The position numbers and the translations under genes were made by a program. Below, one piece after another: positions 10,440-21,728 of a stretch of 36,678 bases of DNA. The DNA is taken from assembly GCA_030141605.1 (NCBI GenBank), contig JAQGDQ010001519.1:1-36678 (forward strand). Reading direction: 5' to 3'. Positions within the stretch are counted from its first letter, which is position 1, and each line of letters opens with the position of its first letter. This DNA is from Tubiluchus corallicola. Taxonomy: Eukaryota > Priapulida > Priapulimorpha > Priapulimorphida > Tubiluchidae. Under the pieces are notes generated by a model that was not told the DNA's origin, did no database searches, and saw nothing but the letters and a program-made list of their open reading frames with translations.

Positions 10440-11055
10440 TAGTGTTCACATTACTATTGTTATGTTCACATCGGGCAGTATTCATAGTAACATTGTTCAG
10501 TATGCAGTGTTCATAGTAACATTGTTCAGTATGCACGCAGTGTTCACTAATTACTACTCGCATTAATATTATGTTCATATTAGGTAGTGTTCATAGTAAC
10601 ATTGTTCAGTGTGCATGCAGTGATCACTAATTACTACTCGCATTAATATTATGTTCATATTAGGTAGTGTTCATAGTAACATTGTTCAGTGTGCACGCAG
10701 TGTTCACTAATTACTACTCGCATTAATATTATGTTCATATTAGGTAGTGTTCATAGTAACATTGTTCAGTGTGCATGCAGTGTTCACTAATTATTACTCG
10801 CATTAATATTATGTTCATATTAGGTAGTGTTCATAGTAACATTGTTCAGTGTGCATGCAGTGTTCACTAATTACTACTCGCATTAATATTATGTTCATAT
10901 TAGGTAGTGTTCATAGTAACATTGTTCAGTGTGCATGCAGTGTTCACTAATTACTACTCGCATTAATATTATGTTATGTTCATATTAGGTAGTGTTCATA
11001 GTAAGATTGTTCACTATGCAGTGTTCACTAATCACTACTCACATTAATATTACAT
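10440..11055. repeat. 80-bp tandem repeat, about 7.5 copies
   Basis: TGTTCATAGTAACATTGTTC recurs at 10509, 10589, 10669, 10749, 10829 and 10909, exactly 80 bp apart, with shorter or altered copies at both ends. The array touches the acceptor of the RPIAFKP exon at 10429. Confidence 0.95.
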
Positions 11056-11489
11056 ACGTTCACATATTATAAATGCACTGCATTATGACTAAACAGTACA
11101 TTTTTCATAAAAAAATGAAAAGTGTTGCAAGAAAAACTTTGCAAGATACAGTCCTGACACACGCTCAACTTTAGTCGCACAACTATTATGATAAACAGAT
11201 TCATCAACGATGCACGTACAATAATGGTGAATCAACTCATTGTAATCGAAACAATCTACGACCCAATACAGTCTAATAAATACCAGCAATAAAACCAATT
11301 TGACTTTACTTCCCCTAACTACGAATTATTTTAAAAACCGTGTGAACAAGTAAGAAGCATGCAGTGTAAACACATTATCTATTATCTTTCAGGTCACACG
11401 AATAAGAGAAAACAATGGTCGAGCAGAATAAACAAGAAAAGGTGATATAGTGTGCCAACATAGGCCCTGTGACATACAGTACTGTAAAA

Positions 11490-11714
<225 letters not shown>

Positions 11715-13060
11715 CTACGTTATACTAACGCAACCCTGTTCAAAATCTACAGTGTACAAGTCTCCCTGGTTTTATATCAAAAATTTCAAAATGATAAAAT
11801 TACAGCGGGTTATACACGTATCCAGTTGATCAAGGTGATACTTTAGTCTAGAAACAGGTCAGGCAGGCAGAATCTCTATAATTACTCATCTAATTAATCA
11901 AGCTAAATTGGACACTGATTTATCTACCTTTAATGACGCCCAGATAAAGGCGACACGCATAAGTGACACTCAGATGTTACATACAAGGCCGATATAAACG
12001 ATAAAACTCAAAATAAATTAGTTTCCTGACACTTGCTTCCAATTATAGAAACAATGAGGTTTAGAAAAGACGTTCAACCAATCAGTGACTTCTAATCAGC
12101 GTGGTGGATTGACAGTCGCAGTCAATCGATTATTTAACATTCAACGAGTCTTTGACTTTTAACCACAGTGGTGAACAATTAGACGCCGACAATCGATTAT
12201 TTAAAAATAATAACAATATATTTTCCTTGATCTAGCAGTTAAAGCTATAATTGTTTTTCGTTGCTAAAACTGTAAAATGCATAAAATAACAAGGTAACAA
12301 GGAAGGAAATGTTGTAGAAATTTAATTTTACAGCTTCTTCAGCTTTGACGTTAATATGAAAGCCGAAAAGACAGAATAGTAGTAGTGACACATGTTTAAA
12401 AAAGGTGGGTCACTTCTCAATTGAAAAGACGACAAGCAATCAAGGGTAAAAATGATATCTGGGTATCTTCAGTTTAGTTAGCTTGAAATCGTAATTGACG
12501 TCAAACGTATTGGTTTATCGCTACGCCTCCGCTGCGACGTAAGCACGCTCAGCAGGATTCGGGACAACAGCTCACAGGACAACTGTCTCAACTAAGCTAA
12601 ACTAAACTAAACCAAACATCATGACAGTCAGAACTAATGTCTGATCAGCAGATAAACTGATTGCACTTTTTCGTAAATACCATTTTGCAGAGCAGCAGCT
12701 ACTTTTACACGAAATTAACACTTCAAGTAACCAAAAAATGAGTTTTCAATTTAAACAGAATGTAGAGACGAAGTTTCAAAGCACTACAAAATACAGAGAC
12801 ATAAGCATAATAAAGAAACTAAACCATTTAGCTTTGCTTTACAATAAATGAGCAACAAAAATATTAAGTCTTTCCTGCCTTTGAACATACGAACATCAAG
12901 CCTGCGATGTATTTTTTTATATTAACTGATCATGTGCTCGTCTGCGAGATTTACTAAGTTTTTGTATTTTTCCTTTTGCCGGGTTACGGAAATGGAATAA
13001 ATGTGACTGTTCCATTCCATAGACGACCTTCATGTTGAATGCCCGAGTTACACAAGTCCC

Positions 13061-13294
13061 ATGGCATCTTTTAACCTTGATTATAACCAGAAAAATAGCG
13101 TAAAATTAGTTAATACTACAATGATGTATAATATAAGTTTTGACCACATTTGTATTAATTTTGACCGTGAAGATCTCATTGAGGTTTATAAAAACTCAAA
13201 TGGCCAGAAAAGGAAACAGTTTGTTTTGTCCTTATTTAAAGTTAATCAAATAGTTGTTTTATCTAACTTGCAAAGCCATAAACTAAACTAAACT
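13061..13294 (+). CDS. Unrecognised 76-residue open frame in the large intron
   Basis: ATG in context CCCATGG opens a 76-codon frame starting MASFNLDYNQKNSVKLVN and ending at TAA near 13291. The frame is also open for 19 codons before this ATG. Composition is plausible for protein, with no low-complexity repeat. No family is recognised, no splice structure is evident, and it is antisense to the LZTS gene if the 15-kb first intron is real. It may be a transposon scrap or chance. Confidence 0.15.
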
Positions 13295-13510
13295 GCGTAG
13301 TTTCTTGATCGCAAAATGGTTTAATCAGCAACTCGTAGACGTAAGCGTTGTGCATTTCTTCCTACAAACGAAACTAGATTGTAGTCTTCCATAAATTCAT
13401 TTACAATTTCAATTGACAATAATAAAATCTAGAACCAGGTCAATATTTCTCCCGCTAACTAATGAAAAGTTGAGCATTTCTCATACCAGTATTAGAGGCA
13501 GCTGTAATTA

Positions 13511-13942
13511 TAGGTTTTACATGTCAAATGTAGACCTGTGTTAACTCAAATGTAGATTTAGGTAATTCAAATGTGTCTTGGTAACTCAAATGTAGATTTA
13601 GGTAGTTCAAATGCGTCTTGGTAACTCAAATGTAGTCTTAGGTAGTTCAAATGTGTTAACAATGGTTTTCAAGAAATCTTAAGCGTTTTTGGTAATTCAA
13701 ATGTGTCTTGGTAACTCAAATGTAGACTTAGGCAGTTCAAATGTGTTAAGAAATGTGTTAACAATGGTTTTCAAGAAATCTTAAGCGTTTTAGGTAAGTC
13801 AAATGTAGACACATGTCAAGTCAAATATCCTATGTCTACATTTGACTTACCTAAGTCACATTTGAACTTTCCTGTGTCTACATTTGACTTACCTAAGTCA
13901 CATTTGAATTTTCCTGTGTCTACATTTGACGTGTAAAACCTA
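13511..13942. mobile_element. TA-bounded inverted-repeat element with internal TCAAATGTAGA/TCAAATGTG tandems
   Basis: The left end TAGGTTTTACATGTCAAATG mirrors the right end CATTTGACGTGTAAAACCTA with one mismatch. Between them lie short alternating motifs TCAAATGTAGA and TCAAATGTG, about 20 bp apart, in direct orientation up to about 13830 and inverted afterwards. The whole 432-bp unit can fold into a long hairpin with a register that can slip. It has no coding capacity. TA at both ends suits a Tc1/mariner-type MITE, though TA may belong to the ends themselves. Confidence 0.7.
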
Positions 13943-14458
13943 GAAATGTCCCGAACGTACCTGCGTTAATTAAGCTCTGCAGGGCTGTGAAATGATTTTG
14001 GTGGCTAAAGTCTCCGGGCTTATGGAACATAAAAACTGACCTCATAAAGTGAACGCGTTAAAAAGTAATGAAAATCTATTCCAACTTGACCACTTCTAAC
14101 CCGGACGGCATGCACTGTGACTAGTAATATTTCATAGATCTGGGAATGTAGGAATATCGCAACATTGAACCCACATTCTGAGAAATGTCTTTAATAACAC
14201 GCCTGTTACATGGCCGTAAAACACACGAAGCGAAGGAATATGCATAGTGGCGCCGCCCAGTGACTCTCAAACAAATGATTTCGGAGAACTGATCTTTAAT
14301 AATTCAATGCCACACAAACTCGAGAATTGAGTTTTCAGTTTTACCATACAGGTGTAAATTTTGCAACTTAGTAACTGGATAGCTGTACTTCTAATTCAGT
14401 TAAAATATACCCAGTTAAATTGGAGCAAATCTACCGCGTTAGTTTATCGGTAGCGGTT
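13943..14458. other. Unannotated sequence between two repeats
   Basis: A minus-strand open stretch ending in a GCAG|GTACGT donor at about 13960 exists, but its phase does not suit the known exons. Confidence 0.45.
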
Positions 14459-15233
14459 ATACAACACAGCAACAATGAAAAAGCTTTAGGTACAACACAG
14501 CAACAATGAAAAAGCTTTAGGTACAAAACAGCAACAATGAAAAAGCTTTAGGGACAACACAGCAACAATGAAAAAGCTTTAGGTACAACACAGCAACAAT
14601 GAAAAAGCTTTAGGTACAACACAGCAACAATGAAAAAGCTTTAGGGACAACACAGCAACAATGAAAAAGCTTTAGGTACAACACAGCAACAATGAAAAAG
14701 CTTTAGGTACAACACAGCAACAATGAAAAAGCTTTAGGTACAACACAGCAACAATGAAAAAGCTTTAGGTACAACACAGCAACAATGAAAAAGCTTTAGG
14801 TACAACACAGCAACAATGAAAAAGCTTTAGGTACAACACAGCAACAATGAAAAAGCTTTAGGTACAACACAGCAACAATGAAAAAGCTTTAGGTACAACA
14901 CAGCAACAATGAAAAAGCTTTAGGTACAACACAGCAACAATGAAAAAGCTTTAGGTACAACACAGCAACAATGAAAAAGCTTTAGGTACAACACAGCAAC
15001 AATGAAAAAGCTTTAGGTACAACACAGCAACAATGAAAAAGCTTTAGGTACAACACAGCAACAATGAAAAAGCTTTAGGTACAACACAGCAACAATGAAA
15101 AAGCTTTAGGTACAACACAGCAACAATGAAAAAGCTTTAGGTACAACACAGCAACAATGAAAAAGCTTTAGGTACAACACAGCAACAATGAAAAAGCTTT
15201 AGGTACAACACAGCAACAATGAAAAAGCTTTAG
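14459..15233. repeat. 31-bp minisatellite, about 25 near-identical copies
   Basis: The unit contains ACAACACAGCAACAATG and AAAAAGCTTTAGGT. Only a few copies differ (GTACAAAACAGC once, GGGACAAC twice, all in the first third); the last 15 or so copies look identical. That homogeneity suggests recent expansion or conversion. Confidence 0.97.
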
Positions 15234-15400
15234 CTATTGGAATAAATAAACATGAATGCACAAAGACATATATGTGATAATTAAAAGAATATTACGCCAC
15301 CTTTTAAAACGCCGTACATTAACTGCTTTGAAGGTATCATTAGCTAATCAAACCGAACAATGTACAGTATGTACGTATCTTGAAAGGTGAAAACTGTGCA

Positions 15401-16871
15401 AAAGTACAGCAGTAGCAGCAGTACACGACGACGTTTTCTTAAAAATACTGCATTGTGCAGTACAGGAGAGTTTTTTAATAAGCAGTAGGCAGTACAGGTT
15501 TTTTTGGTGGGTGGTTTTCCCTTAAAAAATACAGCAGTACACGACGACGTTTTCCCTTAAAAAATACAGCAGTAGCAGCAGTACACGACGACCTTTTCCC
15601 TTAAAAAATACAGCAGTAGCAGCAGTACACGACGACCTTTTCCCTTAAAAAATACAGCAGTAGCAGCAGTACACGACGACCTTTTCCCTTAAAAAATACA
15701 GCAGTAGCAGCAGTACACGACGACGTTTTCCCTTAAAAATACAGCAGTAGCAGCAGTACACGACGACGTTTTCCCTTAAAAAGTACAGCAGTAGCAGCAG
15801 TACACGACGACGTTTTCCCTTAAAAATACAGCAGTAGCAGCAGTACACGACGACGTTTTCCCTTAAAAAATACAGCAGTAGCAGCAGTACACGACGACGT
15901 TTTCCCTTAAAAAATACAGCAGTAGCAGCAGTACACGACAACCTTTTCCCTTAAAAAATACAGCAGTAGCAGCAGTACACGACGACGTTTTCCCTTAAAA
16001 ATACAGCAGTAGCAGCAGTACACGACGACGTTTTCCCTTAAAAAGTACAGCAGTAGCAGCAGTACACGACGACGTTTTCCCTTAAAAAGTACAGCAGTAG
16101 CAGCAGTATACGACAACGTTTTCCCTTAAAAAGTACAGCAGTATACGACGACGTTTTCCCTTAAAAAGTACAGCAGTAGCAGCAGTATACGACGACGTTT
16201 TCCCTTAAAAAGTACAGCAGTAGCAGCAGTACACGATGACGTTTTCCCTTAAAAAGTACAGCAGTAGCAGCAGTACACGACGACGTTTTCCCTTAAAAAG
16301 TACAGCAGTAGCAGCAGTACACGACGACGTTTTCCCTTAAAAATACAGCAGTAGCAGCAGTACACGACGACGTTTTCCCTTGAAAATACAGCAGTAGCAG
16401 CAGTACACGACGACGTTTTCCCTTAAAAAGTACAGCAGTAGCAGCAGTACACGACGACGTTTTCCCTTAAAAAGTACAGCAGTAGCAGCAGTACACGACG
16501 ACGTTTTCCCTTAAAAAATACAGCAGTAGCAGCAGTACACGACGACGTTTTCCCTTAAAAAGTACAGCAGTAGCAGCAGTACACGACGACGTTTTCCCTT
16601 AAAAATATAGCAGTAGCAGCAGTACACGACGACGTTTTCCCTTAAAAATACAGCAGTAGCAGCAGTACACGACAACGTTTTCCCTTAAAAAATACAGCAG
16701 TAGCAGCAGTACACGACGACGTTTTCCCTTAAAAAGTACAGCAGTAGCAGCAGTACACGACGACGTTTTCCCTTAAAAACTACAGCAGTAGCAGCAGTAC
16801 ACGACGACGTTTTCCCTTAAAAAGTACAGCAGTAGCAGCAGTATACGACAACGTTCTCCCTTAAAAAGTAC
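15401..16871. repeat. 43/44-bp minisatellite, more than 30 copies
   Basis: The unit joins TACAGCAGTAGCAGCAGTA to CACGACGACGTTTTCCCTT and AAAAA(G/A). Runs of 4-6 A, G/A changes and some ACAACG or GTATACGAC variants mark subtypes that recur in blocks. The first part (15440-15530) is disrupted by a different GT-rich piece. Frames on the minus strand reading CCYCCIF-like repeats are incidental. Confidence 0.96.
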
Positions 16872-17004
16872 AAGATTTCTTTACCGTTGGTCGTTTAGAC
16901 AACATTATCACCAACGGCTATTTAGCGACTTACAATTACAACAATATAGATAAGGGTAAGGACGCAACACACAAACAACAAAAAGCATGTAGGGTACATG
17001 TCCT

Positions 17005-17085
17005 GACGTTGGCAGTCGCTAGTATCGAACTCCAGTCTACGTGGTTGCAGTCAAAAATCTAGACCATTCAGCCCCACCCAACCTA
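17005..17085 (-). mobile_element. tRNA-like sequence, probable degenerate tRNA-SINE head
   Basis: The minus strand reads GGGGCTGAATGGTCTAGA (A-box-like), then after about 25 bp GGAGTTCGATACT (B-box-like). It is not a good functional tRNA: the acceptor stem does not close and the T-arm is mispaired. A decayed tRNA pseudogene or the head of a tRNA-derived SINE is the best reading. Confidence 0.4.
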
Positions 17086-18723
17086 GGACTGAAATATGCG
17101 TGATAATAACGCAAAAGTATGATTGCTGTAACTTTACAACAGTCTACGCGATTTCTGCCGGAGGTTGTGAAGTCACCCTTATTATTGGTTTACACCGAAC
17201 TGGGGGAAACAGCCAAACTGTGGTCTTAAAGCAATAAAACTGTCTTGCAAAGACGTGTTATGTACGTTTTCACGGATATTTTCACTTGAATGTCAAGTTC
17301 TCAAACTCGGGTTGATTAAATTTTATGGTCCATAGAAGAAAGCGCCGCAGTGTTAATGAACTAATACCTGTACAGAGTTTACCTGTAGGCAGGTTAGGGA
17401 TGCGTTTAAAACACATGTTGCACTTATGTACAGCTCAAATAATAATTCCAGCAGTTGTTGCAGTGGCACAGAGGAATTCTCAACTCACTAAATCCAGTTT
17501 CAAAAAGTCATGAATGAAAAATTCACATTTGATTCGAATCATGGGCAGAATAAATTAGAACAATAGTCTTTCTTTAAGCAGGAATTCCGATGCTACCTTA
17601 TGAGAAAAACGAACTTATGGTGTAACTTTTAAAGACAATAAGACACGTAGTAAGGCAGCCCTTATTATGTGTAATCACAGAAAACACTGTCCACAGAGGT
17701 TAATACCACTGAATGCTTTATTAACATAATTAGTATGTCCAGTATAACATAAATGTCCAACAGCTCCCATAAAGTGGATTAACCTGACTGTTCAGAGCAC
17801 AGGTGTGTAATGACAGACAGGTGACTAGCAGGTAACAAACTGAAAAGCTGGCCAAAACCAAAAGCTTTACATTCACGTCACAGATGGCGCCTCGTGCACG
17901 ATAAGTAAGATTAACAAAAAACAAATAAAAGCTAAGTCTGCTACATTATGAATACCACTTTTGAGACTGTATAACACAGTAACTAAGGCCTTACGTGTGT
18001 TTACGGTAACTTATTTAATGCCAAAAGTCGAAAACAATGAAATGCAAGGGTCTATGCATTTTCATAGATAAACATTAACTGCGTTGGATAACTAATGTTA
18101 CACTATTTCGGTTTATAAACAAAAAAAAGGTATAAAAACTGTAAATGCGGTAGAGCTATGCCCTAGTCTACTCCAATTATTTTAGCACCTGATTATTCTT
18201 CACACAGATAAGCACAGTTAGGCACGCTTTGCAAATGGATGGTTGGCTGATTGTGTTCTGTTCCACCAGCCCGACTAGCATGGAGAGGGTTAGTCAGCAA
18301 TGCGATGGTTAATAGCTAACCTCAGCGGGCCACACTTAGCAGATGAATGCCCGGATGTAATTTCAGGGTAGGGAAAGAGTTGCTTGGGACATTTCTACGA
18401 CCCTGTTAACTTTGTTGCTCCAATAATTTCGAGAAGCTTATCATTATCGAACATGTCCTCTTGATTATAGTTGCAGCTTATAAGAGCTATAGTTAACATC
18501 CTCCCCCCCCCCCCCCATGCGTGACCTAGACGCTTGTATAACTTGTGTTGAACACGGCGAGCTGTTTGCAATGCCCCATTCAATTTTACCTGAACAAATA
18601 AACGTCTGCAAAAGTTCTCGCTCAATAAACACGTAAAATCTACATTTGATTTAAAGTCCTCAAACAACGACGCTTTTACAGCAAATACCCGGTAAGCCGC
18701 CCCGCTGAAGAACACCTAAACTG
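17086..18723. other. Unannotated DNA with a minus-strand 106-codon open frame
   Basis: The frame 18715-18395 (minus) contains a CAG|GTAAAA donor near 18592 in phase 0, but the peptide is unrecognised and the lower part contains a poly-C run. An AGATGGCGCC motif lies at 17883-17892. No secure feature. Confidence 0.45.
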
Positions 18724-18782
18724 ACACACATGCAGTCAGATTTTGTCACTTCCGCTAATCAGATTTTGTCACTTCCGCTATG
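18724..18782. repeat. Short direct repeat, two copies of about 22 bp
   Basis: CAGATTTTGTCACTTCCGCTA occurs twice in tandem (about 18736 and 18759). A run of about 15 C lies 240 bp upstream at 18503-18517. Confidence 0.85.
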
Positions 18783-18966
18783 AGCGTCATGTTCAATATA
18801 GAACACAGAACGAATTGAAAACAGTATTACCTTGAATTAAGTTGAATGACGCAACAAACCAACACAAACGTACACCGTTTCATATACGTACACGGAGGAA
18901 GGAAAGTACAAGACAACAAGCAAGTACGAGACGAAATCAGTAAATGAACAGGTGTATTGATAATTA

Positions 18967-19086
18967 GCTACGGCCATATCACGTTGAAAACACCGGTTCT
19001 CGCCTGATCACCGAAGTTAAGCAATGCAGAGCTTGGTTAGTACTTGGATGGGTGACCGCCTAGGAATACCCAGGTGCTGTAGGCTT
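18967..19086 (+). rRNA. 5S rRNA-like head of SINE copy 1 (pseudogene)
   Basis: 120 bp match the layout of 5S rRNA: the stem start GCTACGGCCAT, the GAAGTTAAGCA A-box region, the C-box GGTTAGTACTTGGATGGGTGACCGCCT and the end GTGCTGTAGGCTT. Because the sequence runs on into the SINE body and there is no T-run terminator after the 3' end, it is not a functional 5S gene but a promoter head. Confidence 0.85.
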
Positions 19087-19516
19087 GCGGGATGTCCACG
19101 CTGTATCTCGACACTAGGCGGAGGAGCTGCACAAGCAGCCAACGGCTAGAGGGCGGAGGAGGTCAAGTGACCCTACGGCCATGTGTAGAGGAGTAAACCT
19201 TCCAAATCAGAAGTGGAGCCCCGAAGGCAGACCAGTACAGCATACTCACTGACTCCGGCAGCTCCTGCAGCCAACCTGGTGCCAAACGTATCGCTTTCCT
19301 TTGGACTACACCAGGGAGGAAGAGAGGGGGTTCCTGTTGTCTGGACAACTCAGGATCTCCATACACCTTGCCCAGGCGTGCGCCCTGGAGACGTTCAAGG
19401 ATCGCACTGCTCAGCCACAGTCGACGCTGCAGCTCCATCAATGTGATCAATAACTGACTCTCTTGGCGCACACTCCATTGTCTTCCGAGGCAGAAGGATG
19501 CCAACAACAACAATTT
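18967..19516 (+). mobile_element. 5S rRNA-derived SINE, copy 1 (full length with TSD)
   Basis: The first 120 bp (18967-19086) are a 5S rRNA gene relative, from GCTACGGCCATATCACG to GGTGCTGTAGGCTT, with the internal pol III control region kept (TTAGTACTTGGATGGGTGAC). A body of about 430 bp follows, GC-richer than its surroundings, ending GAAGGATGCCAACAACAACA. A perfect 7-bp target-site duplication ATAATTA flanks it exactly (18960-18966 and 19517-19523). This is the SINE3 type of architecture: 5S head, unrelated body, and a tail presumably recognised by a partner LINE. Open frames inside it are incidental. Confidence 0.92.
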
Positions 19517-19523
19517 ATAATTA

Positions 19524-20812
19524 TAGTTATGATCTTTAGTTAATCAAACAGCAGCTGTTGTTAACAGCAATAATAGTCCTATATGTCTCCCTGACCTAGT
19601 TATTCCATTTGTATGCTTGCCTGCAATAATTCATATACATTAAAGTGATTAATAACAGCAACGACAAATTTCCGTTACAAAACCGATGACGCATTGATTG
19701 AGCTTTTAACGATGTGGCATTTGCATGTGAAGTCAGTTAATTAAAATTAAACAAAAAAGCGAGGTATGGCCGACGCAAAAAACTCCATAATTTATAAACC
19801 GAAGTAGAACGACTGGACTTAAAAATTCGCCAAAGTAATCTATCAATGCTTTAAAACTAGTGCATTTGATAAACGATCTATGTGCCTCTAGTAAAATTTT
19901 TGTTTAGAATGTTGCAGCTGCTCGCACAAAGGCGTCAAAAAAACTTGTTAACTAGAAATTTCGAAAACGACGAATAAATCAAGAAAAAAAAGCATTTGCT
20001 AGCCCACTAGTGGGTCAAATAACTAGCCAATGCTTGTTCTTGACCGACAAGAATACTAAAATAATCTTTTCTACGCTGACACCGTTCCATTACGGGCATA
20101 GCTAACTGATTAGCGAACTTTCACAACTGACAACTTTATGATACACAAACGTGGAATGAAATAAAGCACTAGTAGGTTAGACAACAAAAAGCAGATTGAA
20201 TAAACTAAATTATTAAGTGCCTCTCTTGCATAAAGTGCTGAACACACTAACTTTAGAAAACGGCACGTCTGCGTTTGAACGCTTCATAATCTCTGAAATG
20301 AAATGTAAAAGTTGATGATTGAATGCACGAAAGCTAGGTTCACATGACATAATTACCCCACAAATAAGCACTTCCATGAATAACGATTGAATCTCTCCGC
20401 GGAAGAAATTCTCAATAAACCGACTTTATGGATTTGAGGAACAATTTCTATTCACACATTCACTTTTCGGTCTCCTGACCTGTTTTGCATTCTTTTCAGA
20501 TTTACGACTTTTTTGCTTAACCGCAATTTCATAATTTTATAGCATCAGTAATAGTTACTGACTTTCAATTAGTGAGGAATGGGGAGTATATTAGTATATT
20601 ATAGTAATATACATGTACAGAATTCAGATCAAGGTACGCTAGTACAATAGAAAGAATATAGAAGTTAGATATAGAACACGAAAACGAGTGAAATATTTTG
20701 CTTGTATTTGCCGCCATGCTGCTTTCTTAGTAATGAACTAGTTATTTATGTGTGAAGCATTGTAGCATTATAGTAAAGCATTATGACAAATGCAGCGAAT
20801 CTGGAACGTACT
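19524..20812. other. Unannotated AT-rich DNA
   Basis: I see no gene or repeat. Short inverted piece GCTAGCCCACTAGTGGG near 19998. Confidence 0.55.
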
Positions 20813-20816
20813 TTAA

Positions 20817-21391
20817 AGGAAGACAGGCTGATTTTTTATATACTACTCCATTTTCAAACACGGTAAAAGTATACATTTTAACACAATGAATACTGCAAAA
20901 GCGTTTCTGGTAATTAAATAATAGATTAAAACTTAATTAACATCACAAACTGACATAATTTTCAACAGCAAAAATATTCCACTAGCATGTTGCACGTTTA
21001 TGTGAAAGCGAAAATTGAAGTACAGTGCTACTGTAAGATAATTAGTGTGTTGTACTAAAACTAGGCAAGTTTTGAGATAAATTTGAGTGAGCACAGCGAT
21101 AAATTCTAAATTTGCATTTTTGTCTTAGAACTTGCCTAGTTTTTATTTTACAGTAGCACTGAACTTCAATTTTCGCTTTCACATACATGTGCAACACGCT
21201 CGCGGAATGTTTTTGCTGTTGAAAATTATGTTAGTTTGTGATGTCATTAATAATTGGGCTCGCCCGCCGCTAATAAGTTTTTTAATCTATTATTTAATTA
21301 TCAGAAGTGCTCTTACAGTATTAATTGTGTTAAAATGTTTATTGTTTACTAGACTTGAAAATGAGGTAGTATATGAAAAATTTGTCTTCCT
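20817..21391. mobile_element. Long-arm foldback transposon, TTAA-flanked
   Basis: TTAA at 20813-20816 and 21392-21395 bounds a 575-bp element whose two halves are imperfect inverted repeats of about 260-270 bp each around a spacer of about 45 bp near 21078-21120. The left arm begins AGGAAGACAGGCTG and the right arm ends TTTGTCTTCCT. The arms share long matches, such as GAAAGCGAAAATTGAAGT with its complement at about 21164-21182. The right arm keeps a GCTCGCCCGCCGC segment lost from the left arm. No gene is present. This is a foldback-type non-autonomous DNA transposon. Confidence 0.85.
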
Positions 21392-21728
21392 TTAAGTTAC
21401 TTGAAATATCTATATATTATTGATTGGCACAACAAACAAAAGTCACTAACAAAAACTTAAATTCTGAAGAAAGTGTTACATTCTTGGCCGCTTCCGTATT
21501 AAGTTGACCGCACCGAAGTCCCACGTGCCCCGTAGATACGTAATGCAATAATCTGCGTGTCTTGTAACATGTTGTACGTCAGAAAATTCAAGTTTCTGGT
21601 GAAGCGAGAACACGTTCTACATACAAATTACTTTGATGGGGTTTAGTGCAGCGGGACGAATGTAGTAAGTATATTGTGTCCAAGCCTATTACTGTAGAAT
21701 AAACAAATGACATTACACGATTCATTAC

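Noticed and set aside
13955-14035. Minus-strand exon reading FHKPGDFSHQNHFTALQSLINAG before GCAG|GTACGT
   Set aside because: It ends in phase 1, whereas the next LZTS exon starts in phase 0, and the peptide matches no family member.
14459-16871. CRISPR-like array of regular repeats
   Set aside because: Units are contiguous tandem repeats without unique spacers, in eukaryotic DNA.
17325-17513. 62-codon plus-strand frame starting MVHRRKRRSVNELIP
   Set aside because: Short, with no domain and no splice or promoter context.
18967-19086. Functional 5S rRNA gene
   Set aside because: No terminator follows, it is fused to a SINE body, and target-site duplications flank the whole unit.
19163-19513. 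116-codon minus-strand frame and other frames inside the 5S-SINEs
   Set aside because: They lie wholly within the SINE body and are not kept in the same form in the second copy.
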